Assembly: GCA_026874595.1 (NCBI GenBank)
Contig: CM049307.1
Location: forward strand, 39,658,862 to 39,722,861
From: Sipunculus nudus
Taxonomy: Eukaryota; Annelida; Sipuncula; Golfingiida; Sipunculidae
Length of the DNA: 64,000 nt
Direction: 5' to 3'
The notes under the pieces are model-generated. The model did no database searches, was not told where the DNA came from, and was given only the letters and a program-made list of their open reading frames with translations. Positions 25,110 through 37,489 of this stretch are shown here, in pieces. Within the stretch, counting starts at the first letter, position 1, and each line of letters begins with the position of its first letter. A program made the position numbers and the translations under genes.

Positions 25110-26105
25110 TTTACACAGAAATGTAAACAAATGAAAGCATGAGCGTTCAGCAAGATGAATTTCACATTAGGGAAACTGAACAATATGCATACTACATGAT
25201 ATTCTGTTAATTCTGGGGTCGTTGTCCCTCTCTGATTCGAAAATAAATATAATATTGAAACAAATGAGAAAATCTCGACACCAAAGTGGCAATCAGAACG
25301 CAATTTAGGCCACGAGTTTCAGATCAATCACATAACACAGAACGCCCAGGTGCTAGCTATGGTTTTATACATTTATCTGTGGTCCCCATGGTGATTTGAG
25401 CATTAATGCACATTTCTATAATGCAGGTGAACCAAGTTAAACTTGACACAAGTCAGCAGCTGATGTTTCCTACAGGTAAGGGCAACGTCGTATATTGCAT
25501 GCACGGGAATGTAGTATTGAAACCCTTTTTTATACATTTAAAATATTTTACATGCAGTGTTTGCCATGCAACTGCTTACTAAATGTTGACATAGGAAGCG
25601 TAAGTGATGTTCGTAACAGAAAAACGTGTATTTATATATATGTGTGTGTGTGTGTCTAATTGTCACGACAGAGGGGAATCCTCCAACTGCATGCATTCCT
25701 TTCGTACTAATAAATACAAAATACATATGATACGTCTGACAAATATTCAGTTTCCTTATAGTGGTTTATTTCTCATACTCTCAGTTTCGCAGGATGCGGT
25801 TGGAATTTATGATTCGGTCATAACAAAAAAGGGATAACTATTTCATGCATCTATAGTTTTTTCTGCATATAGGCTTCCAGCTTTTGTTTAGTTAAGGCAA
25901 GTTACTCAATAGAGAGACGAATTATATATTGCCTTTTTTGTTATGTATCCGTGTCCTCCTGACACAAATGATTTGTCCCGCTTTCAGCAGCATATCATAT
26001 ATAGAGAGATAGTCGTCCCGAACACTGTATCATTTCAGCAGAAACATTAGTAGCATGACCAGCACGAAACACTTAGATATAGAATAAAGCAGGCCACGGA
26101 CATCA

Positions 26106-26106
<1 letters not shown>
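25108..26106. other. Gene-free stretch
   Basis: A short (TG)n run lies at about 25641-25655. No coding region was supported. Confidence 0.5.

Positions 26107-26147
<41 letters not shown>
26107..26147. repeat. (TA)n microsatellite
   Basis: About 20 TA units. Confidence 0.95.
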
Positions 26148-26150
<3 letters not shown>

Positions 26151-27072
26151 TATGTATATGTAAATGTATATATATTCCTTTCAAGAACAACCGCATATAC
26201 TAATGTGTTTTTAACCGTATATAAGTATATTCTCCATTAGGCAGGCATTGTCCGTGTGGGATTCATGAAGGAACCCCTGGAATGTTTCCCATGTTTATTT
26301 TAAATATCACATTACGCCAACAGAATAAGCTGTGGGAAAATGTGGACGCCGCAAGGGTTGTCTTCCGTGGCTCGCTGATTTCTTTCTTGTAGGCGATACA
26401 CTTCTCGTGTTAAGCGTTGTATATTAACTGGGGTGACTTCAGATTCAACTCTCTGGATTTCAGAACGAAATCGAGCATGGCTGAATATCCTTCTCATTTA
26501 AAGGGCTTAAAGATTAACAGTTTCAAGTGAAAGTGATTTTTCCTGATGTTACAGGTTCAGGATTAAAGATACCATGTTAGCTGTGATGCGCGGTAACGGT
26601 AACACCGGGGGCAATTCAAGGAGCCCTATTTGACGGAACAAAAGTGCTGATTTTAGTCGAAGCACGTGTTGCAGAGATCTGTTTATGTTTGTCTGCTCAC
26701 AAACCGGGCTGTAGCGGCTTGCCGGGAGTATGTGGGCGAGGTAAAGCGCTGACTTGTCGGAGAAGTCAGACTTCAGTCTGAGCTCTAGTTGACTTCTGTA
26801 TCCTGTCCTAACACCCTGGTGTTTTTTTTTTATTCCGACTGTATGGAGCAGCCGGGATGAGTATCTGCTACAAAGGTAAATGACATCACAGTCAGCTTGA
26901 CTACACTAGGAATTCTTCTAGAAATTCTAGGAATAAATATGAGAGATATGTGAAATACATAATTTCATGAACTGTCAGCTTAATTATTTGATGGTTTTAA
27001 AATTGGTATGTTTCAAATAAATAAATATCCAACAGTAAACCATCAAATGTTTGTTATGTAAGATTTTTATGC

Positions 27073-27074
<2 letters not shown>
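26148..27074. other. Gene-free stretch
   Basis: A 61-codon minus-strand frame (26312-26497) has an Arg/Glu-rich, possibly helical middle (RLTREVYRLQERNQ), but no family is recognisable and splice support is weak. A T-run lies near 26822. Confidence 0.4.

Positions 27075-27118
<44 letters not shown>
27075..27118. repeat. (TA)n microsatellite
   Basis: About 21 TA units. Confidence 0.95.
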
Positions 27119-27120
<2 letters not shown>

Positions 27121-27903
27121 TTTTTCGTTCGATACACATATTTAATCAAATGATTTAATCAAATGTTGTTATTTGAACAGCTTATAGAAGCAATATTCTT
27201 GACATAGTGTTATTCATCTAATAATATCTTCGCTACTCCACTGCAGTCCTGATTCAATATGATACAGAGAATACAACGATTTGTATTTATTCAGTTAAAA
27301 ACTGGTTAATTTTAATTTTCCCATTTGAATATTAATATTGCATTTTTTAAACTCTTGATATGGTGTTGTGATACAAAAAAAATCTTATTCTATGATATTA
27401 TTAAAAATCTTTTATTAAGAAGCTTGAAGCCAATTACTATGATACTCAGCTTATGAAACCTAGTCTGGAACCGGAAAAGCTCCTTTAACTCAGGATGCAT
27501 AGTAAATATGATTTCAAAAATACAGTGTAGTTTAAGTTTAAGGTTACAATAATCCTAAAACTCACAATCCCATCAATTATTATTTGTTTTACTAATCTAG
27601 AAATTCAATCCAACTGAAAATATCCAAGTACACTGCATCCATTTAGGAATGATGGTAACCGTCCTAATTACATGATTGATCTATTTGAGTAATGTACATG
27701 CAGATTATATCATTGGATACCTGAGTGAACAAGAGACTGTAGACTGAATCCATACGGTAACCTAGGATACTGATGAAACTATCCCGTAATCTACATGTTC
27801 CAAGGTTCTCATCTGTTTCACAGGAGAACAGAACAAAGACGAGTTAATTAACGATAAGTGACACGACCCCAGCAAGGACAAAGACTTTCCTTTTGAAATA
27901 ATA
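27119..27903. other. Gene-free stretch
   Basis: AT-rich; nothing recognised up to the LTR copy. Confidence 0.5.
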
Positions 27904-27907
27904 ATAT

Positions 27908-30044
27908 TGTTACAGGTGCCCCCTTTTATTGTGTGCAGCGGTCTTACAGATGTTTGTTTTATTGTGCACACGGGCATTTTGTTTGTGTGCCACGCGTAGC
28001 TCGTGTTGGAGCGGCCTCGCCTGGCCGGATGTTGCAGGCTCGGTTTAATCCGCATTGGTTGAACACTAGATACACAGCGTTCTTTTGTCCTAGTATGTTC
28101 TTTGAACGTGTGTACTGTGTTAAGCCCCGTTCCCACGTTCACGAATTTGACGCCGAATCGCCAGGAACTTACATCATTAAAATTCGTAGGGACGTCGTGG
28201 GAGTGTCGTAGATGATGTCTTGAACATTCGGTAATGTTCGTAGCGAGGTCTTGAGCACTCAGAATTCGTGGCGCTATTTTTGAAATGTTCAAAAATTAAG
28301 CTTTGTCCTCACAAGTCGTAGCTAAGCCGTAACAGTTTCTTGGTAAGTCGTACTGAAATCATAATGTAACGGAAAATTTTATTTTCTTAGTGATTTTTAA
28401 CTTCTTACAAACCAATGAGGAATAAGGTTTAGAAGAAAGAACACTGTGTAGATTTTTAAATTTGTTTTAAAGAAGATTTGTATTGTGGTTATTAGTTCCA
28501 ACTGAATTTGAACTAAATTAATTTGAAGAAGCTGAATCAAATTACGTTTCCTTTGTAATTTGTAACTTCTTTGTAAACAAACAGGGAAGTTTTTGCAGTG
28601 AGTTAACCATGTAGATTCGTAAAATTGTTTTAAAGAAATTTTTTTATCGTGGATATTGGTTGACAAAATAAATTTGAACCAAAACAGTTTAAAGAAGCTG
28701 AATATATTATACAGTTTCGTCATACTTAAACATATGGTCAATATAATAAATTATGAATTTCCTATTTCACTATGGGAGAATAAACTGAGCCTATCACAAA
28801 TTGATATTAACAGAATCTTATATCACATTGAAAGCTGAATCAATATGATATTTTAACCAGTATTTTGAGAATACAGATATTTTACATCCGATTAAGACGG
28901 TCGTCTACTTGGACTTAAAGAAGTTAACGTCGTATTTGCCACCACATAAATAATTCGTAATTGTCTAATTACTCAAATCAAATGAGACATATATTATCAG
29001 TGTTTTAAACTGGATAACTTTTGTCAAATTAAAATATCTGGAGAAGTTGAGTAAAGTGTTGTTATGGTGTCCTTTTACTAATATCGTCTTCTTTGTGACA
29101 TTACAATAGCTATATATCACATATATAGCTATCTAACAATCCAAAGCAAAATTGAATGATCGTCCACAAGTCGCAGATCAATCGTGGAAATATCGTACCA
29201 GTATCTTAGACGTCGTCACGGAGCCGTGAACATTCTTAAAAGTGTCGTGTCATATCAGGCTGGCTTTTTGTCACTGTCGTAGCCAATCGTACTGGCATCG
29301 TACTCCTTTCGTACAATATCGTGGTCGTGATGGAATTTTTATCACTCGACAGGCCGATTGGCCACGAATCGCCACGAATTCAACATCGTGGCGATTCGGC
29401 GTCAAATTCGTGAAAGTGGGAACGGGGCTTTAGATTCTTAAGATTATCGAGCAATGGAAGGTTCTCGGCTGGAGGTGAGAAGTTATAAATAAGGGGCTAT
29501 ATTTTAGAGCCGAGAGAGAGGTGAGAGAATATTCCAGCGGACACAGAAGCGTGTATGTCAGTTTGCGGGACCTATTCCGATAAGTGCGGCAATTATAGAT
29601 TTTCTTCAAATTTTCTTCTGGATTTGTAACGAAAGTCTTCAGTTTATTTTCGGGATTGTTACAAGAGCTTTACATTGGACTGTTATTCTACGAGAGAATT
29701 TGTGTGAACTGTTCGTCCGGCTTATACATTTAAAAGGACTTATCGCTGTGACAGTGGTGGTATCCAGGTACTTCGCACTTTGTTTATTTTACTGTGTGAT
29801 TGTATTGATTTGTTGTTGTACTGCTGTTATATTGTGTAATTGTATTTATTTAGTGTATTGTAATGTAAGGATTGTTTTAAGAATAAATTATAGTTATTTG
29901 TTAATAAAAAAAACACTGACTTCATTATTCATTTCCCTTGACATTTCACGCTGCCTAGTGTTACAGAATCTGGTTTTTTTATCTCCTTGACAAAATTGAT
30001 GTTCATCACGCAAACGTAATCTGTGGATATTAGGTTCCGTAACA
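27908..30044 (+). mobile_element. Solo LTR, copy 2, split by a DNA element
   Basis: Same ends as copy 1 (TGTTACAG ... TCCGTAACA) with the target duplication ATAT at 27904-27907 and 30045-30048. Removing the inserted element at 28123-29429 plus one TTA leaves an LTR of about the same length as copy 1. Visible signals include a TATA-like TTATAAATAAGG near 29484 and AATAAA near 29882. It differs from copy 1 by scattered substitutions and a small deletion in the first 100 bases. Reading frames inside (27762-28292 minus, 29700-29990 plus) recur in copy 1 and are LTR sequence, not genes. Confidence 0.78.
28123..29429. mobile_element. Harbinger-like non-autonomous DNA transposon nested in LTR copy 2
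   Basis: The left end AGCCCCGTTCCCAC and the right end GTGGGAACGGGGCT are exact reverse complements. The inverted match continues to about 41 bp, with one mismatch at position 15. TTA lies immediately outside both ends (28120-28122 and 29430-29432), while the other LTR copy carries a single TTA at that place. This is direct evidence for a 3-bp target duplication. A TTA-type 3-bp duplication with GC-rich ends is typical of PIF/Harbinger elements. The interior is AT-rich, with repeated TCGTAG/CGTGG motifs near the ends, and has no transposase frame, so mobility would have needed an enzyme supplied elsewhere. Confidence 0.85.
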
Positions 30045-30048
30045 ATAT

Positions 30049-30880
30049 ACCATGGTGAACTAGATATTAAAAATATGATGGACTGTTCCTTGAGCGTTAA
30101 TTTAACCAGGGGTCCAAATAACGCCTTTCTGCCTGTCACAGACAGGCAAACATGTGCCCGGAAAGACATTTTTCATTATGTACCAACCCGCTTGAGAGGT
30201 AAATTTACTTAGATGTTTTCCACATTAGTAGCAGATAAGTAGAAACAATTATGACACAAAAACAAAATATTTTACAGGTGATTTTCCACCGACTATTTCC
30301 TGCATTTTCCTAAAAATGATGTATAAATTCTTATACTTTACGGAATTTAGACCCTCATCTGCTGTATTTTTCCCCGTTTTCACTGCACACTCTTGTCCTA
30401 AATAACTGTGTTACTTCTGAAAACATTCAGTTTCTTTTGCTTGCAATTGAGCATGTTGGATGGCAAGTAAGCTAGATGACAGAATCAGGTTTACGCTAAG
30501 CGATGTGTGACTGATAGTTTGATATGATGCTAGGAGGCATCTTAAGCGAAAAGTCAGATTTTTCTGTCGAAAGACAATCCTGTTTTATTGCCGTTCTATT
30601 GGAAAGGTGAAAATTTCAAAATATTACAATCTCTGTTAACCCTCGACGATACTTCTTCAAAATCCTTCCAAAACAGGTAACCAACCAATACACAAACCTA
30701 CAACAAGTGCCGAGTTATAAAGACATATAAATCCCTCCTCCTATAGACTCTTGATCAGTCGGGGGACTAAAAAATTCTTTATGATATTGATGTACTAAAA
30801 GCAGTTTTCACCATGCTTATTAGTTTCGTAATAATTTGAACACGTTGGTACTAACCTGGCTTCGATTTCTGTATAGCCTA
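30049..30880. other. Gene-free stretch
   Basis: No feature beyond AT-rich DNA. Confidence 0.5.
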
Positions 30881-30881
30881 C

Positions 30882-31377
30882 AGCCCGGCGCCGCAGCCAT
30901 TTTTTGCCGCCGCCAGCCAAGTTAAGATTAAGCCGAGCTTGCCGAGTTTATTAGAAGGCGCCGCAAATATTTCAAGCCGATTTTGAGCAGCTCTGTTTAG
31001 CTTTGAAAAAAGTACTACAAGTAAAAATGTATTCAGGTTTTGTTTTTCCTTTGCATTTTGTCGCTGAAAGGAATCGGCGTGATTGCTGAAGTAGGCAAAT
31101 GTTTGCTTATGAAACCACCAGGATAAACTATACTCGATATTTAATCACAAACTAGTTAAATGTAAAATAGATGCAATATGTCACACGTAATATAGATAAC
31201 TTGTTTAAATAAAATTGATACGTTGTAATATGGTAAAAAAAATATAGGCTTTCAGTTCAGTTTAAGCCAGCCGACATTCTGCAAGCCATGTCGCGCCACG
31301 AAAATCAGCTTACTACTAAGGTCAGTCGTCTATTTGTCCAAGCCAGTCGCATTTATGTGGCTAACTCGGCTCCGGGC
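30882..31377. mobile_element. Candidate miniature inverted-repeat element
   Basis: The left end AGCCCGGCGCCG pairs with the right-end complement AGCCCGGAGCCG. Sub-terminal AAGCCG/AAGCCAG motifs recur at both ends around an AT-rich centre with no coding capacity. TAC flanks the left end (30879-30881) and appears again at 31378-31380. If that is the target duplication, the final T of the right inverted end belongs to it. Composition and 3-bp flank resemble Harbinger-type miniature elements, but the ends are not certain. Confidence 0.5.
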
Positions 31378-31380
31378 TAC

Positions 31381-34300
31381 AGTTTGTTCAGTTATGACTC
31401 TGCCTATACCTTGACGTGCATGTAGGTGTATTTACTAGGCCAATTTCAGTGGATAAAAATGAATACATTTCGTTTGAAAACCCTAGTAATCTATTAACTT
31501 TAGCATTTCACGTTTAAATATCTGATGTATATTTCCAGTCGGTTCCTCAATAACTACCTAACAGCCTATCTTAGTTTGATCTCTTATTATCAACAAAACT
31601 AAATCCGACTGAGATAAGTGATAATATTAGGCGTAAAACAAATTTCTTTATTTCGTAGAATGTCGGATACAAGTCCATTTTGTTATACCTATCGCTGATA
31701 AAAGTCATATTTTCCTGTCTGCGTCTATAACTCTAATGTTCCTGTGAGCAGATAAAATATTTAGCGTCGCGGCTTGTCGAGCTAATGGCAAAAAACAGCG
31801 GCGTCTACGACAAGATAATCCTTCTATATTTGGAAGAAACGTACATTTATTACCGCTGCGCAAATTTAACTACTGCTACGAGCTCCCGCCATTTGCTGCG
31901 GACTACCCTTGGGACTTCCTTCGCTATACTGGCTCTGTTTGTTCAGCCGGTTTGACGTAAATGCCAAGGTTGCTTGGTACGTACATTATTGTGGCAAACT
32001 TTTTACGAGCGTTTAAAACACGTCGGCATTCAACTCCTGACATATCAGTCAGACTCGGGAGAAATACGAAAGAGGGAAAGGCTGTGCTCTCAAAAGTTGT
32101 CTGGTGTTGTACGTCCCTCTGGCGCTGCACTGGAAAGTAAGTTCCCCTTAGAGTCAATTTTCAACGACAAATAAAACTTAGATGTCAAATGCTTGTTTTA
32201 CATTACAGCTTGAAAAATCCTCTCGCCAACAAAATAGTTTATAAATTCTTCAATTAAACTATCCATCAGCATCTAACCCGAAACGAAAACAAATCATAAT
32301 ACACAAAACGACGTTTATTTGATTGATCATCAAACGGATTATTTTCTGCTTTAATGATAAACATGGTGTCTGTGGATTTATTTCAAGGGTATGTTATATT
32401 ACAATATTCATGATATGCATATAATTATCAAAGGAATTTCCGGTACTAATCAATGCCCTTTTGGCCTTGCCATGTCTGATATGATCGAAACTCCCTATTA
32501 CTCATTTTATTAATATTTTTAAATAATTTTTTTTCACTTCCCGGTGGAAAAACAATTTGAAATCCGAGAATCCAAAAAAAGGTTGATAACAAGCTAGTTT
32601 ATTAAAAGGCCAGTGATTCATGAAAACCAACATTACTCCCTCTGCAACAAATTATTTGAATCAGCTTCAAGTCGAGTTTAAAGTGACAGATATAAAGTGC
32701 CGCCATTGGACCTCACTTCCGGTCATATTCAATCAGAACAAGACGGAGATGTGTTTAGTGAAAACGTTTTGCAGTAATTGTACTATCTGGTTCATTTAAT
32801 TTAATGGTTTATGCCATCGACTCGTCAATCTTTGCTATAATTGGCCGTGCAGCGTAGTCAAGTTTAGCTCACCGAGTCCACTGGTAAATTTCATCATTAT
32901 TATATCCTTCCTGTAATTTTCCGTTTGATTGCAGGCTCCGTCATTCCGGTTGTTTTTAAAAATGAAAATTTCTTTTTGAAACGAAGGACCCACGCTGCAC
33001 AAAGTAGAGAGAAAAACTATTTCAGCGTGTAGTGCTGCTTTTTATCCTAAAATATAGAGACGATTACTTAAAAACAGTTAAAAGTATAATAATACGCTGC
33101 ACCTCAAGCTCACAAATGTCTGAAAACTACTTCTGTTCGTGTGTTATCTGATTTCGAGCTGACTGGTATTATATATGACATAATACAAAATTAGTATTCT
33201 GTGAGTCAGTTAATTTGGATTTATACTTCAATGTTTAAGGAACTCGATTAGTCAGCTTAAGAAGGAATACTGCTTGCCTCGGTAACGTTTAAATAACGAA
33301 TCCGGAAATTTAAGTCTGGATCACTCCTATTCCGAGGATATGAATCACCACGAACAGTAGAACCAATGCCTTACAGGGGCGATTTCAGAATAAAAAAGGG
33401 GACGGTAATATGTTAAGCCATCTGCAACAAGTAAAAAACGTGTGCCGGGATGGCAGAAGATGATCGAAAGATACGGCGCCAGACGCAAAATAAGGCGCTG
33501 GTTTTCGTCAAAACGCATGTAGGATTCTGTTTCCTAGATTTTTATGTCGAAAATGAGGACGTTCTAGCATGTCATATAATTCAGAGAGTGCTGAAATGTA
33601 ACGAACGTGCTACAACTTGGCTTGCTGATTATGGACTACGTCGGAACTTGTTAATTCATCTCTCAGGAATCGCCATTTCATTCTATAGAATTAGTCCACC
33701 AGGGCAGCTTTAACACTTTAACATATGATGCTGTAAGGTCGCGGGAGGTCGTAAAATGACATACAGATAAGTGCCTAGTTAGTGATAATGTAGAGTGACA
33801 GGGCCGTAAGCGCTGCTCATACAAATGACCCCACGCGGATTCCCGGGTTAGCATGCATCTACACCAAAGGTTGAATACCGGAAACACGGAAACGAGGTTT
33901 ATACCTTGCTCTGTTGTTACTGAACGACCAGAATTGAGACATTCATGTCAGTGTAAACTGCTCGCAGAGTGTCTCGAAGAGGCTATGTATCAGACATTGA
34001 TATTCTACCCAGGATGCAACATACAGAGTCGTGGTTATCAGGGTAAAACGAAAAGCCTGTCAACCAGCAGTTAACTGGGCCCCAGAGATACATCCGGAGA
34101 AGCATATCACCAGGTAATAATCAATTTTCCCCATAAAATATGTTAAAAGTCCTATGTGTGGGAACATATATACATATACAGAGAAAAGAGTTTTTGAACA
34201 ATACTAAAAATGACAGGCGCAAGAAGCTTTTGCCTTTTGCTCTGCTACTTTAACGGTTAACATTAATTGCATTGATGCCGTAGTGATGATGTTAACATGT

Positions 34301-35018
34301 GTTAATTGATAACAAGGATATCTAAAGAAACTAAATTGAAAGATATCCCTTTACTTTCCTGTATGTGAAATAACGTTTCTTGCGTTGTCATAAATCAACA
34401 GACAGTCCTTTCATTGATCTATGATCCGAAATTTAGAAATGTGAGTTCCGTACGATCTGTTCTTAAAGACTTCAGTAAAATAGTCCATGATGTTCATAGA
34501 TCACATACATATATCTACTAGGCTCGTAAACTCTATAAGCTGTTGACAATTCAAACGCCTTATTAACGTTAAAAAAGTAAGCTAAAACGTCAGGTAAACC
34601 GCAACGTCACTTCAGGAGAACACACAGTAAAAGTCACGGAAAGCGTGTCTGGTAAAAGAAATATGTATAAATTGTTTATTAAGAGTAACATGACGGTAAG
34701 TTCTTGTCACTTTAAAGACATAAAAGACAACAGATTTAGTCAGGATTTTTCGTTAGCCAGCCTTAACTGTGAGACATGGCCCTTACATTTAGTTACATAT
34801 ACCTTTTGATGGTATATGCTCAGTAGCATCAAATCGTACCGGAGAAAATTATATGAATGACCATGATGTACCTAATATGTTTTTTAAGACCACAGAAAGG
34901 CTTTGTATTTCTCAATTCAAACACAACATGCCTTCATAAAATAAGAATAATAGAAATATGCATTCTAAAGAATGCAAGCCTCCGCCATGTGGGATGCTTC
35001 CTAAACGGTGTTTGAATT
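31381..35018. other. Gene-free stretch
   Basis: Blocks near 31760-31920 and 32690-32960 are less AT-rich than average, but no reading frame with a recognised domain was found. The 87-codon frame at 33450-33713 (plus) has ordinary composition and no family match by eye. Confidence 0.4.
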
Positions 35019-35019
35019 G

Positions 35020-35329
35020 CCAGGGGCGTGACCAAGGTGGAGGGCGTAGGGGGATATGCCCCCCCCCCCTCGCATCCAGTACTCCCCGTCCTTCAGGAAT
35101 TCACTTAGTCTAGTAATAAATACATTTTCTAAAACACAATCATGAAATTCCTGTCACTGGTATCATTTCATTAGTTTGATCCTGCAAAAATGATATTTTT
35201 TTTATACAACTTGTACAACTGATATTTCGAATCGAAATTAAAACAGGTCTGGTGTTTTATTTATGCTTAAATTGCTTTTGCCAAATACTGTGGCCCCCTC
35301 CCAACCCTTAATCCTGGCTACGCCCCTGG
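35020..35329. mobile_element. Candidate miniature inverted-repeat element
   Basis: The left end CCAGGGGCGTGACCA and the right-end complement CCAGGGGCGTAGCCA differ at two adjacent bases. G/C-runs lie near the left end, and GGGAGGGGGCC read in reverse near the right. Length is about 310 bp, non-coding. No clear target duplication. Confidence 0.5.
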
Positions 35330-36660
35330 CTGCGGCCTATATTCCCAGGTTCATTCGTGCATTAGTCAGTATATAAAGTATACAGTTTTTGGCCTTACAA
35401 CCTTGTTTATTAGACGCCCGCCAGTAGGATACCTGGTATAAAAAAAACATGTTGTCTTCTGCGTTAGCGTATTTAAATCTACTTGGGTATTGTATAGGAT
35501 AACTTTTTTAATTCATTAAAAAAAAGACTGGACATATCTCGTGGTTATATCCAATAAAATTTGGGGATGTTGTTATAGAGTACAGAGTAATCAGAACTAA
35601 CAATGCATTGACGGCCAGCCAACCAATCGTGGCTACTAGTACCGCTGATCCTGCGGGAATATCAAAAACGTTGTTAGCTAGATTAGCCCCATGCCTGGTA
35701 CTTCAAACTAATGACACCGCATTTATGATGACATGGCCAGAAATGGATTCTCTTCCTCAATATAACACACACATGGGGAGCTACAAAAACCATGGTAATC
35801 TTTTTCCAGTCAATGTGAATCCATGCAGGCCTTGAACAATCCCCTAAATATTTCTTATGATATATTTCCTGCGACAAGATGTGGTATATCGATCATGTTT
35901 AGGCCCTGGACCAACCTGCGTCCCGAAGGACCCATAAGTATCGTCCAATATGCGATGGAGTTAGTTTATACATAACACAAGGATCAATTTTAATTTAATA
36001 TTTTTTTCAACTGCTTCACTGAATTTGTTGAAACTACTATGAAGATGGACGTATATCTGTGAAACAAGACAAGTCATTTAATGTTTTCAAAGAATATGTT
36101 CGTGTTCATTAAGTAACACTGTAAATTTAATGAGGATGAACGCAGGATTTTCCAATCAATCTAACAATATTGAATACTTGTTCTTCATCGTGCCCAGTTT
36201 TCAGTTTGTACAGGAACGCTAATATAGGTGGGAAGGGGGTATATGCCCCCCCTCTTTAGCAAGGGAGGGTGGTGGGGATGGGGGTGGTTAATGTAATCAT
36301 CCCCCTGTTATTCAGAGAATGATATTTATATATTGGAAACGAACTATATTTTTTTTTAGAAGTATAGACTTTGGTTCCATTTCTGAATTTACTATACAGT
36401 ATTATAAAATTTAACCTAGTTAAGAATTAACATATACTGGAAACATATCTTATGTTTGTAAGAAGTTGTAACAAATGTGATTACCCTTCCTCACCTGCAA
36501 GTCATTCCCCTACCCTTCCCTTTTCTGCTGGTCATCTCCCCATCCCCAACCTTGAACATAGATTGACACCTCTGTCTGTATGATCACGAGTCTATACTTC
36601 ATTGCTTAAAGGTATAAAAAAACAGTAAAAGATCGCACGAAAGATGCTCTGCATCAGCCC
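35330..36660. other. Gene-free stretch
   Basis: GC-rich runs at about 36230-36310 (complementary stretches GGGGGTATATGCCCCCC) and 36480-36550; otherwise AT-rich. The frame at 35608-35835 is not recognised. Confidence 0.45.
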
Positions 36661-36662
36661 GA

Positions 36663-37238
36663 GATAAATACTGACTAGGAACGATAAATATTGACCAGGA
36701 ACGAAAAATACTGACTTAGAACGATATTTACTGACTAGAAACGATAAATACTGACTACGAACGACATATACTAACTAGAAACGATAACTTCTAAATAATA
36801 ACGATAAATACTGACTAGGGACGATAAATACTGACTAGGGACGATAAATACTGGCTAGGGACGACAACTACTAACCAATAACGATAAATACTGATTAGGA
36901 ACGACAAAAATTGACTAGGAACGAAATACTTGGAAAGGTAAATACTGACTAGGAACGATATAGGGACGAAATACTAGGAATGATGAGTAATGACTAGGAA
37001 CGATAAATGCTGACTAGGAACGATAAATTCTGACTAGGAACGATAAATACTGACAAGGAACGATAAATACTGACTAGGAATGATAAATACGGACTAGGGA
37101 CGACATATACTGACTAGGAACGATAAATATTGACTAGGAACGATATATACTGACTAGGAACGATAAATACTGACTAGGAACGATAAATACTGACTAGGAA
37201 CGATAAATAGTGGCTAGAAACGATAAATACTGACTACG
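36663..37238. repeat. 20-bp minisatellite
   Basis: About 29 imperfect units of CTGACTAGGAACGATAAATA. The right half (about 37000-37200) is much more uniform than the left, where units are mutated and some shortened. There are no unique spacers, so it is not a CRISPR array. Confidence 0.95.
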
Positions 37239-37436
37239 GCCAACGTTCAAATGAATGTTATATTTTTTGTATCCTGTATTTGTGCTGTGTGCTGAATTTT
37301 AATTTCAAACTGATTACAAATTATCTTGTTGAATACCAAAGCGTCGGCTAAACATTGCACGATTGTAGTCCAATGAGAAGATTATGATTGATGTCTAAGA
37401 GAATAACTATAGTGAAAGAGTAAAAAATTATATATG

Positions 37437-37439
<3 letters not shown>

Positions 37440-37488
<49 letters not shown>
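37440..37488. repeat. (TA)n microsatellite
   Basis: About 24 TA units. Confidence 0.95.

Positions 37489-37489
<1 letters not shown>

Noticed and set aside
24929-25303. 124-codon frame with Ile-Tyr and Val-Cys repeats
   Set aside because: Microsatellite translation.
26312-26497. Possible coiled-coil exon on the minus strand
   Set aside because: Only ~60 codons, no family recognised, splice sites weak.
27762-28292. 176-codon minus-strand frame
   Set aside because: Spans the LTR copy and the Harbinger-like end; part of it recurs at 9017-9238 in copy 1.
36663-37238. CRISPR-like regular repeats
   Set aside because: Contiguous 20-bp units without unique spacers in animal DNA; a minisatellite.
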